Of a stretch of 64,000 nt of DNA, positions 54,919 to 64,000 are shown piece by piece. This DNA is from Acanthococcus lagerstroemiae. Its lineage: Eukaryota > Arthropoda > Insecta > Hemiptera > Eriococcidae. The position numbers were made by a program, and so were the translations under genes. A model generated the notes under the pieces. It saw only the letters and a list, made by a program, of their open reading frames with translations. It had not been told where the DNA came from and made no database searches. Positions within the stretch are counted from its first letter, which is position 1. The number at the start of each line of letters is the position of its first letter. The stretch lies in assembly GCA_031841125.1 (NCBI GenBank), contig CM063108.1, positions 42,898,268 to 42,962,267 of the forward strand, read 5' to 3'.

Positions 54919-55401
54919 TAATAGGGGCGGATATAGAAAATAATTTCAGGCGGGGTCCGAATGAAAATTATTATAGATGAAACGTAATTGCATTAAGTTC
55001 CTGTTGACAGATTTAAATATTTGAGTGGGGGGGTCCAGCCCTGCCCCCCTGTATCCCCCACTGCTAAATAAAATAATAAGAATTTTGTGGAAAATTTGTG
55101 ATCTGTTTCCTATGTCTGTAACATTCAGTGCCATCAGTTATGTAGAAACATTATTATAGTACGAAATATTTTTATGTTTTAGAACACTTAAATATTATAC
55201 ACTTTTATTTTTATTCTATTTAATTTCCTCTTCTAAATAACTAAGGAGAGATCTGCGTATCAGAATATTAGTTGATACTACGTAAGGAGGCAAAAAATTT
55301 GTACATCGTAATTCACTTCCAAAATAATCGTTTTTATTTTTTATGCATATTTACATCAAGTAATAAACGTGAAATTCTGACAGTTTATTTGATATAATCG
55401 T

Positions 55402-55407
55402 TTTATT
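55402..55407 (-). terminator. Polyadenylation signal overlapping the gene D stop codon
   Basis: The minus strand reads GGC TAA TAA AAC: the AATAAA hexamer begins inside the stop codon. If used, the 3' UTR would be only about 15-25 bases. A further downstream signal cannot be excluded. Confidence 0.4.
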
Positions 55408-58400
55408 AGCCTATTCTTGATTCATATACGTACTGAGCTTGAATAACATGTCGATCGTTTTGCGGAAAACCAGAAGTGACTGTCGTCAGCAGTTCTTTAC
55501 CAAAGTTGGTAGCGAATCTAAATGCATTGTACTGAAAAGGGGAAACGTATCAGTCGACAATTCACAAAAAAGAGTAAAAATGTAGAATACGTAGTCGTAA
55601 TTGGATATTGTGAGAAAAAAGTTTACATAGTTTACATAATTCTAAAAGTGAGACCGTATTTTTCTCAGGAGAAAAAATGTTTTTATTCTCAATAATGTCA
55701 CAAGTTAGAGGTTATTCCGTCGTCAAAGGTGTGGGTGCATCCATGTGCAGACATGGCCAGATACTTGACTCTGTGAATATATCTATGTCCGTAATTCCCG
55801 GAAAAATAAAGACTCAGCATTTCTTTTCATCATATACAGAGCGTGTCCCAAAATTACTTGCAATGCGCTCGTACAGACGCTGTACGCCATCAAGCGACAA
55901 GAACTGACACTGCAACTTGAAGTTTAGTCTATTTCGAGTCGAACAAGCGGGCGCCGATCGAAATCGGCACATTTTTCATCGAGATACAGCTGGTTGAACG
56001 AAACTGAGTTCGCATGTCGCCTACAGACTACATTGACAGGAAGCGCCCCAACTTACGCGACAACCCGATGCACAGTCAGTTACCCTCTAGTTACCCGTGC
56101 AAAAGTTACCCATTTGCAACCCTCAATTACCCTCAGATTACCCAGAAACCCCTTCAGTTACCCTTAGTTCCCCTGTAGTTACCTGGGTAGTTACCCATTT
56201 GTAACCCTGAGTTACCCCCAGATTACCCAGAAACCCGTCAGTTACCCTTGGTTTCCCTTTAGTTACCTGGGTAACTGGCGGGATTAGTTACCCTCTAGTT
56301 ACCCGCGGAAAAGTTACCTACATACCTATTTGCAACCCTCAGTCACCCTCTGATTACCCAGAAACCCATCAGTTACCTTTGATTCCCCTTTAGTTACCTG
56401 GATAACTAGCGGAATTTTGAGCATCGGGAATTGGATACTGCGTCAGGTGAGTATGATGGATGTGAGGAGGATGGTCAGGAATTCGTCCTCCAGGAATTGC
56501 ATCGTCGAGGCAAATGTGTGACTGTGAGGTTGGGCACTGTCATTGTGCAGTGCCCAATTGTCACGCAAGTTGAGGCGCTTCCTGCCAATGTAGTCTGTAC
56601 GCGACATACGAATTCGTTCCGTTCTACGAGCTATCTTGATGAAAAATGTATCAATTTCGATCGGCATGCGCTCTTTCGACTCAAAATAGACTAACTTCAA
56701 GTTGCAGTGTCGGTCCTTACCGCTAACAAGCGCATTGCAAGTAATTTTGGGACACCCTTGTACATGTCTGCACCTTCGCAATTATCATTTGTAGACATTA
56801 TTTACACTAGTAATTGCAGACAGCGTTACGGGCGAGCTCGTCAGCAAGGAGTTGTTCTAGGTGAAAAGGAGAATATGTTATAAGTTCTTGAGTAAGCAGC
56901 GAGTGAATTTTTTGTAGGTACCATTTGAATTAAGTAACTGAGTCATTTTCAATGTTCTTTCGGAATTTTATGACAAATAAGGGGTCTCCAGGTATATTCC
57001 CTCATATTTACGCCCCTAATACGTGTTAACTCTTATGTCATCTGTAATATCTATACATCCAAAGCTTTGGTAGTGAGAAAGCTACGATTCCTTTCCGTTT
57101 CAAAAAAGCACTGTTAAAATATCTTACCTGAACTACGGAAATCCAAGATGTAATTCGATTTTGCAAAACGATTATGGTTGCATCGTAGAAAACTTGCTGC
57201 GTGGCCAGATTTACAACCGATCCGTTATAGGCGTAATAGTACCTCACTCTGGGGAGGATGTCTGACCAACTAAATGTGCTACCTAGAGTAGAGTTGACTG
57301 ATTGGCCAGTTTTTTGCACTTTGTAAAGCAGATTCTCAAATTCAGTAAAATTTGGGTTATCTATCAAACCTTGCTGAAAATGTACACACGAAAAGTATTT
57401 TACGAAAACATAAATAATAAATTATACCTAATGTGTGATATATTTTCCAGTAAATCTTATACTTATTTAGGTAGGTCTCCTTGCTACCTAACAGCCTCCC
57501 CGACGTCTTTGAAGTAATGCTCGAAAGGGTGGATTCCAGGACTCCGGTGGAGAGCAAATTAGAAGAAGAGGTCTCCTTACTACATAGGGAGGGCCAAAAC
57601 AACTGCCAGTAATCTTCGAACTGAGTGAATATGCTTTTTAGTGGGCAAACAATTATGGAAACATGAAGTTTATTAAATCGAATGAGAGCATGGCGTGCGT
57701 TATGGGTAAAACAAGAAGCACACTACGACAGTTTGAAAGAAGTGTAATGCAAGCTACCCTACAGACTAACGTGTATATGTGGCAGTGCAGGGAATAAAGT
57801 CTTGCTTTGTCAATATAAAGTTATGAGCATCTGCATATACTAGATAAAATTTCTGACAAAATGAAATCTTACAGAGCTCTCCAACTTCAAAATTCGCCAA
57901 GATATGGCTGTTTAAAGTTGAGATTTTAAAATACCTAATTCTGAGAAAAATGCAGTTTAAAAAAAGGGCTGAAAAAACGAAAAATTACAAATTCAAAATG
58001 GCTTATCTCTGAGACAAATAAAGATACTTATTAGAGAACTCCACAAGGTCTCATTTTGTCTGAAATTTTATAAAGAATTTTGTCAACAAAGTGGGACCTT
58101 TTCAGCAGTGGCGGCTTTGAGAAGAAAAATATGGGGAGGTCAGATTCTTATGAACTAAAAATTCAAACTGTCAATTAGAGGGGGAGGAGTGATTTACATA
58201 ATGATGCACAAACGTTGTAAAACTGTAAAAGACATTAAATATTTTTTCATTAACGGAAATAAATACAGAGGATAACTCATCTTTAGAAATTTAATACCCG
58301 ACAGTAACATACATACAAGAGTTGTCCTAAAAGTAAGTTTCCCTGTTGTAGAGTGATGCAGTGAACGGGGAACTGTTGCGCAGGCTTATCTGACAACACT

Positions 58401-61400
58401 GTAAAAATATCAAGTGCGCATGTTGAGAAGCAACGGTGAATTAGAAGATCAGAACACGAAACATGGATCTCACGCAGGAATGTCCATCCTAGTTTGTAGT
58501 ACGGGACAACCTTCACGTGGTAGATGAAACGCGCGACACCACTTACCCACGTGTTACACTGCAATTACATCTGAGCCCAGCACTTGGATCAACTGCCAAT
58601 AGCTGGCGCTAGGTGATTCATTTTTCGCTGTCAAGGATAATGACTGAACGCACTACACACTCAGGTGGACCTTCGCGCGTGGGATCCATGTTTCGTGGTT
58701 GCTTCTCAACATGCACGCTTGATATTTGTACAGTGTTGTCAGATAAGCATGCGCAACATTTCCGTTCACTATGTCGCTCTACAACGCATGCAACAGAAAT
58801 ACGCGGACATACAAAGATAGGGAACCGTACTTCTGGGACAACCTACACAGAGGTAGGGTAACTAAAATACAACCAGTTGAAATTTGCTAATCAATGTAGA
58901 AACAATATTATGAAATCAGGCCAGTCAGAACGTCCATTTGTGGTGTATTACACATACTACTACATTCGCATACACATACATGCGCTGGACTTCCACTTGT
59001 GCTTAGAATTTTTTTTTTACATAATTATTTTCATCGCACTTTAGAATTACTAATTTTTTTTTTTTAACTTTTTCAGAATTCTAGTGTTTCAATGATCAGA
59101 AATTTTTAGGGGTAGCCGGACTACCATATCTTCCCTCTCAAAGCCGCCACTGCTTTTCAGAAAACTAAATGAAAGAGTTTAATTTCTAGTGATAACAAAA
59201 CTGAGTAGGTTTAGGGCAAAACAGAGAGGAGGTGGGTTCATGTTTTTGCCTATGATAGACAAATGAAGGCAGACTGAGGGTTTATTCTACCAAAATCGTC
59301 ACGAATCCCGATTTCGACACTTTAACCTTTTTTTATTTTTATTTTTTTTACTTTTTATTTTATTATTATCGAGCCACGGAGCTACACTCTTGGGCTATGG
59401 GCTCGGGAAAGGTTGTTGTCTATTGTATGTTGCAGAGGTATCCGGCAGCGGAATGGTAGGTGAGGGTGTTGTTGATGTGCTCGTGGGAGTTGGAGAAGGC
59501 CAAAATTCGACTGTGGGGGGTAAAATCACCGTATCTCAGAAACTAGGTTCCACAAAGTGAGACCTTATCCCTTGCACTGCCACGTATAGGTATCTACAGT
59601 TTTATACTCTACAAATTATTTGTTATCGTCTTCATTTTCTTTGTCGGATGCAGGTTCTTTTTTGAAGTACCGGTACCGACCACATTTTCAAATGCATTTC
59701 CGCAAGCGTTCGGGTAATTTCATCATTATAGTCCTACGAAATTCGTCCTCTGGAATAGCTCGGAGAACAAATCACCCGAAATTTCGACACGCGTCAAAAA
59801 TCTCAGACCTCCAAGTTTTTTAATTTATTTCAGGTAAGGAAATAACCAGAAGTTGCAAGGTGCGAGATCGGGACTATGGAGCGGATCTGGAATTGATACG
59901 ATCAACTCATCCCCGAAAAACGATTTTCAGATCTACAGCGAGTTAGTGTGCTGGCTAGCAGGCTAGCACGAGGATTATCAACTTCAACCAGCTGTAACTT
60001 GTATGCGTTTTGACGTATTACACCCATCATACTCTCATTCGATGACTTTCTGTTTGTGTCATTATTTGCCCGATAAAGAGCACGTTTTCTAAATTAAAAA
60101 CTTACTGATAGTTATTTATTCCCTCCCTTTGTATTATAATGACCAAAAATGATGGTAAAACCATAATCTATTTACCACTGTTATTGGATTAATAATCACG
60201 ACAACTCCATCTGTCTTATTTACAGCTTTTTCAAAAGAGCCGCATTTCGCATTGTAAAATATGATATTTTGTACTAGAGATGAACTAGAACATAGAAAAA
60301 AATTTCATTACTGGATGCAGTGAGCTAGAAAACTAAGTAATTGTAATTTTCTTTTGCAATTTCTTTTGTGGTAGTCCAAATACGAGTATTGACGCATGTT
60401 TTCAAGAATACTCTTACCCCCGTCCATCGGTGAGTACGCCGGCTGATTGGGTGTAATCATTATTAATGAAGAAATTGAAAAATGCAAAACGGTAGACTTT
60501 GTCTCCAAGGACTCCACCGGTAATAACCGTCTTAGTTTTTTTTTGCTTCAGAGTTACAGCTACTGTAAGTGATTAAAAAAAGTACGAATTGCGGTGAAAG
60601 GTTAAATTTTAAAGTTCAAGTCGAAAAAGGACTGACGATAAAAATTACCGACAAATATTCTGTTAATAGAGACGAAACTTGACTTTCAATTTGAAGAGAG
60701 AGGGGGGGGGGAAGAAAAATTTGCAGACAATCATTTTTTGAAAACTAAAAATTCGTCGACAAAATTTGTAAAAAATTGAAAATTTGACGATTTTTCAATC
60801 AAAATATTTTTTAATTGGAAAAAATAAACAAATAAACCAACAAACGTTCATAAAAGGTAAAACTCTCAAACGAACAGTTTCAAAATTTGCCGACTGCCAA
60901 ATGATGGAGGGGAGGCATTGACCCCATAGTTTCGTCCCCGCCTATTAGATTGGTACAGTTTACTGGAACAGGCACTGTTCAGTTACAAATCGGTAGTTGG
61001 TGATGTGGCCAGTCAGTGAAGAATAAAAACTTTGATCACTGTAAAACCAATTTCAGAGGGAATGTACAAGGCCACAACAAGACCACAAAGGTAACCTAGT
61101 CCACATAAGTTAGCCGAAATAAGAGTCCAAAAAGGGAAGAAATCATAGGAAGCTAAAACTTAGTATATTGGTCTAATTGAGGGTCCTGAACAACATACTA
61201 AAAGTCCCAACGAATCCGGTGCCGGCGTCGTCCCCGAGGGGGCAAAAATGGGTGTGTAAAGCAGTTTTTTTTCATATATCACTAAAATTCGAGTTTATAA
61301 GAAAATGTTTCCAACAAATGTGATACAGAATAAAATAGTACATAAAAAATGTTCCTACACATTTTTCCGTAGAGTGCGTATTTGTTGAATAAATTAATAT

Positions 61401-63646
61401 CAAACGTTGAGAAGTTTCTTCCATGTGTTCATTTAATGCATCTTATTGTAATCGATGCAATGTAGACTCGCGCACGCATGAATACATTGATTTCTATTTA
61501 CTTTGTCAAACAATTTATACGTCTGAGGTCGAAGGATACCAATACCGCTGTTGAAGAAGGCTCCACCAATGGATGTAATTGTTCACTTCAACGAAATTCC
61601 TCTCAAAATATTTTTTCAGAACGAGAGGAGGGTTACTGATGAAAGTCATGCCACTTAAAGAGAATGCTGACGTGGTAAGAAGTGATATTGGAAATTTTGT
61701 TTAGCTGATTTCAAAATTTCTGAAAGTTGATGGAATTTCCAGTTGGAATGGTTTCATGGAAACATCTATGCGACAAGAGGAATATGAACAATCGAAAGTT
61801 GCATATTTTTCCCTTTCATTATGGCGCCTCCAAGCAACTATAATACAATATACTCAGCATTATTATTTGCGTTGCAAGATGCTAATAATACTGGCAGATA
61901 AATCGTTATTGTCACATTTGATCTACCACTTTATATGAAGGCGAAAGAAATGTCCAGTCACTACCAGAAGGAATAGCCACCCGATTTTTTATTGGGCTTG
62001 GAGGATTCCAGCTATGAATATTTTCCCTAGGAGCAATGGGCTTCATTATGGACGGAAGTGGTATAAAAGAGTTAGGTACTGGGAACAATTTTTGCCCCCA
62101 TTTCTGTTGACAACATGTTGATCGGTCACGCGTTTGCTCGAAGTATTCAAGGTCATTTCTTATCCCACGAATGTCTGGCCAAAATATTATTAAATGACAT
62201 GGAATTTTCCTAGAGTGAAAGCGAAGAAATAAAAAAATTGATAAATGCCGATGAATTTATCTGGCCATTTAAAAGTGAACTCTTAATAAGTAACTTGATG
62301 CAACGATTTGAGACTCATGTGCTAGAGGTCGAAGCTCGATGCCACACAGCTAAACTGTGGATTCAATATTTCCGAACGATATCATCGGTGAAAAAATTTA
62401 TTGCTGTAGAAAAAATGGGTAATTGGCCGTGGCATCTTGAGTGCGTGCAGCAGAGGCTTAAATTTTTCATGCGGTTGGACATTTTCCGTACGCTAAGGCT
62501 GTTCACCTTTACCTACAAGATGCCTATTACCTACGAGACAAAATGAGTGATTTTGAGTACATTGAATTTTCAAAGTATTTCACCATAAGAAGAAGTCAGA
62601 ATTACTTTGCCGGTATTTGGAGTGGTATGACCATCGAACAGACCCTGATGAGACTCATGAAAAGCAGAGAAGGATTGACACGTGGTTGTGGTATAAAACT
62701 GAGTAATTCAAAAATGGATTTTGAGTATGCCCGTTGCTATGCCCATTTGTTGAAGAAGTTGAGGAGTTCACAGGGTTTTTTTGAATGAAAATTAGGAAAT
62801 ATTAGGGTCTTCCAACTACCCTAACTGCAACGCCCAAAAATATTTTAAAAATAATTTTTTGTCCATGTAAGAAGGGCACACTTGCGGCAAGAAGTGCGGT
62901 CGCCATAAAATGGGACTGACGTGCTCTGGGGCCTGCCTCTGTTCAGATTGTTCAAATTATGAACTGGAACTGAATTTTGAAGAGCCTGAATAATTAAATT
63001 TTACATCTACGTCGCATCGATTACAATAAGTTGTACCTATTAAATGTATACATGTATGGAGTTATCTCAACGTTTGATATTAATTTATTCAACAAATACG
63101 CACTCTATGAAAAAATGTGTAGGACCACTTTTTGTGTAATTTTTCATTCTTTATCACATTTGTTTGAACTTTTTTTTTTCTAAACTTAAATTTTAGCGAG
63201 ATATAAGCATAAGCTATTTGACGCTCTCATTTTTGTCCCCTAGGGGCCGACGCCGGCATCGGATTTGTTGGAACTTTTAGTATGTGGTTCAGGACACTTA
63301 ATTAGACCAATGTCTTAAGTTTCAGCTTTCTATAATTTTTTTCCTAGTTAGAAGCTAATTTATGTGGACTAACCGGGGAGAGGAGGAATATTATTTCAGA
63401 CTGGAGAACCAAGCCAGTAACGTGACATTATTTCGGTAATTTTTATCATCTGAAACGGTTACTTTTAAATTTACTATTCAACTATCTTACGTGTAAATCC
63501 GGTGTTACTAACTGTAACCTTTTCTTTAACAGCAAGAGTAAAATTCAGTGGTGGCAAACTAGTATTTGGTACAGTCTGAGCTGTTATAAGGTTAATTGGT
63601 GACGCTTTAGTGCCTAGGTAATTAGGTGTATTACGAGCATCTGAGT
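55406..63646 (-). CDS. Gene D: carbonic-anhydrase-related protein, exons 2-6 (first exon not found)
   Basis: Exons: 63491-63646, 60418-60562, 60176-60284, 57128-57373, 55406-55531. They give 260 residues after the missing first exon, with the array's shared phases. This copy shows the alpha-carbonic anhydrase signature most clearly: A-S-P-I-N-L near its start, S-N-T-G-F-T at the exon 2 end (compare N-N-G-H-A-F), V-I-T-G-G-V-L and V-Y-R-F, then F-F-N-F-F-I where Q-F-H-F-H-W belongs. His94 is thus Asn and His96 is Phe. V-Q-N-I replaces E-L-H-L. Exon 5 has N-P-N-F-T-E-F-E and Y-Y-Y-A-Y-N-G-S. Several N-glycosylation sequons are present. An ATG open stretch at 63727-63811 has a compatible phase but encodes no hydrophobic signal, so the true first exon may lie beyond base 64,000. 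The stop codon overlaps the AATAAA polyadenylation signal. Intron 2 holds a 2.3-kb transposon; intron 4 holds hAT and mariner MITEs. Confidence 0.78.
55837..56760 (-). mobile_element. Mariner-family element with TTACCC insertion
   Basis: Arms of about 200 bases are inverted (GTGTCCCAAAATTACTTGCA / TGCAAGTAATTTTGGGACAC), with TA on both sides. On the minus strand (56,440-56,620) a decayed transposase piece remains: D-N-W-A-L-H-N-D-S-A-Q-P-H, matching the mariner W-x-x-H-x-D-N-A-x-x-H box, and in a shifted frame H-P-S-Y-S-P-D, matching H-P-P-Y-S-P-D. A TTACCC tandem repeat (56064-56428) interrupts it. Confidence 0.75.
56064..56428 (+). repeat. TTACCC-rich element expanded in tandem
   Basis: Ends CCCGATGC and GCATCGGG frame between two and three units of about 130 bases, each with GTTACCC, AGATTACCCAGAAACCC and TTTAGTTACCTGGGTAACT. 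A single-unit relative in the other orientation lies at 16338-16487. Confidence 0.65.
57490..57568 (+). repeat. SINE body fragment
   Basis: Matches the 3' body of the SINE at 1933-2138 (CTCCCCGACGTCTTTGAAGT, TGCTCGAAAGGGTGGATTCC), without the tRNA-like head. It lies in intron 4 of gene D. Confidence 0.55.
58106..59152. mobile_element. hAT-type element, 1.05 kb, perfect 8-bp target duplication
   Basis: Ends CAGTGGCGGCTTTGAG and CTCAAAGCCGCCACTG are perfect inverted repeats. CTTTTCAG flanks both sides (58098-58105, 59153-59160). It splits a dispersed repeat and carries a nested TIR element (58316-58843). No coding region. It lies in intron 4 of gene D. Confidence 0.88.
58316..58843. mobile_element. 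Mariner-like MITE nested in the hAT element
   Basis: The arms (GTTGTCCTAAAAGTAAGTTT / GAACCGTACTTCTGGGACAAC) continue for about 190 bases as diverged inverted repeats, for example TGTTGAGAAGCAAC / GTTGCTTCTCAACA. TA at both sides. Frames inside are shadows of the arms. Confidence 0.65.
59300..60175. other. Intron 4 of gene D, right end
   Basis: Nothing recognised apart from A/T-rich simple sequence at 59,330-59,370. Confidence 0.4.
61090..63374 (+). mobile_element. 2.3-kb element with long (about 290-bp) inverted repeats and a captured/own ORF
   Basis: The left arm (from TAGTCCACATAAGTTAGCC through ACATACTAAAAGTCCCAACG, CGGTGCCGGCGTCG and on to ATTAATATCAAACGTTGAGA near 61,410) is inverted at 63,070-63,374. 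The arms differ at many sites, so the element is old. Between them, on the plus strand, lies the pseudogene 61821-62993. It sits in intron 2 of gene D. No target duplication was identified with confidence. Confidence 0.7.
61797..62993 (+). pseudogene. Broken gene of an uncharacterised transposon-associated protein family
   Basis: Conceptual pieces in order: P-F-I-M-A-P-P-S-N-Y-N-T-I-Y-S-A-L; after a shift, I-V-T-F-D-L-P-L-Y-M-K-A-K-E; I-G-L-G-G-F-Q-L then G-F-I-M-D-G-S-G-I-K-E-L; D-N-M-L-I-G-H-A-F-A-R-S-I-Q-G-H; then (62238-62546) G-N-W-P-W-H-L-E-C-V-Q; and (62543-62788) T-I-R-R-S-Q-N-Y-F-A-G-I-W, M-T-I-E-Q-T-L-M-R-L-M-K, G-L-T-R-G-C-G. A Cys-rich end follows (C-G-K-K-C-G-R-H, C-S-G-A-C-L-C-S-D-C). 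From memory this order matches many 'uncharacterized' insect and cnidarian proteins with V-T-F-D-x-x-x-Y-x-K-A, L-G-G-F-H and I-E-Q-x-L-M-R-x-x-K-x-x-G-G-L-T-x-G-R-G motifs. The function is unknown to me. At least four stops or shifts make it inactive. Confidence 0.65.
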
Positions 63647-64000
63647 CTGAAATAAAATTGTTTGTACATAATCATGTTACATAGTTGCATAATATACTTG
63701 GTTAGTACTAATTTCAAGTTACCTACATGAATCTACGAGTAAAGTTAAATTTGTTTTAGGTTCTTGGTTTAGGGGGATAAAACTACTTGAAGAGCTGTGA
63801 TTTCCTTTCATTACCTACATTTCATTCTTGCAACATGATGTAGAATAGGGGGTGTACTTATAAAAAAATATTGATATTTATGTTCCGACCGTATCCAGTT
63901 CCATACGCGGTGATCCTCTTCTCTCGAATATATCTTTGTATAAATCGTCCTGCCTGACAACTTTCTGCGTAGCACGATGCGAGCGTCCAACAAACGTCTT
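63647..64000. other. Upstream flank of gene D exon 2
   Basis: The first exon of gene D was expected here by analogy (110-280 bases upstream of exon 2 in A, B and C), but no hydrophobic ATG exon was found. A minus-strand frame ending in TAA near 63,880 (R-Q-D-D-L-Y-K-D-I-F-E-R-R-G-S-P-R-M-E) follows an acceptor-like CTACGCAG and could be a last exon of another gene, but it is short and unrecognised. Confidence 0.25.

Noticed and set aside
56431..56694. Plus-strand 87-codon frame in the mariner element.
   Set aside because: Antisense to the transposase remnant and largely within the inverted arm.
58283..58861. Two frames of 82-93 codons on opposite strands with shared C-F-S-T-C-x-L-D-I text.
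   Set aside because: They are the two inverted arms of the nested MITE read in mirror image.
1..64000. CRISPR arrays, operons, ribosome binding sites or riboswitches.
   Set aside because: The sequence is clearly eukaryotic (introns, AATAAA, LINEs, SINEs); short direct repeats seen are satellites or TE parts without CRISPR spacing.

Overview
The window reads as intergenic and intronic DNA of an animal, most likely an insect. It is AT-rich, packed with decayed transposons, and its genes are split by introns with GT-AG (once GC-AG) borders. The transposon mix (Jockey-type LINE with PRE_C2HC gag, BEL/Pao, hAT of the ZMYM1-like type, mariner, tRNA-SINE) fits an arthropod. The species cannot be named from the sequence; the frequent TACTCGTA/TACGAGTA motif may be characteristic but was not counted.

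The main cellular content is a tandem array of four paralogous genes, all on the minus strand: gene C (18,684 to 6,455), gene A (29,854 to 19,833), gene B (47,706 to 31,810) and gene D (63,646 to 55,406; its first exon was not found). I rebuilt each from small exons. All share six exons with the same intron phases (1,1,2,0,0) and nearly the same exon sizes. The proteins (284, 300 and 298 aa for C, A and B) start with a signal peptide and align along their length with alpha-carbonic anhydrases: an S-P-I-N-like N-terminal motif, the T-G-G strand, the position of the zinc-binding Q-F-H-F-H-W strand, the L/F-Y-Y-x-Y-x-G-S segment and a C-terminal strand. In every copy the three zinc-binding histidines are replaced. 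They are therefore probably secreted, non-catalytic carbonic-anhydrase-related proteins. A and B are the youngest pair; their introns, promoters and downstream flanks still align.

Between and inside these genes lies a dense, nested transposon landscape. A nearly intact Jockey-like LINE with an 11-bp target duplication (37,636-41,796) sits in intron 3 of gene B. A 2.7-kb hAT element (44,634-47,306) with a perfect 8-bp duplication sits in intron 2 of gene B and carries a smaller TIR element and a mariner relative nested inside it. A 2.3-kb inverted-repeat element (61,090-63,374) lies in intron 2 of gene D and holds the broken gene of an uncharacterised, widely dispersed protein family. The 48-55 kb gap between genes D and B holds a BEL/Pao reverse transcriptase fragment, a GC-rich tandem repeat, a small hAT MITE and a 1.28-kb TIR element. 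Many further MITEs, two decayed LINE reverse transcriptases, satellite and minisatellite arrays and a SINE are listed below.

At the left end, one plus-strand open exon (2,917-3,305) with a good acceptor and downstream polyadenylation signals may be the last exon of an unrelated gene. No CRISPR, rRNA or functional tRNA gene was seen.
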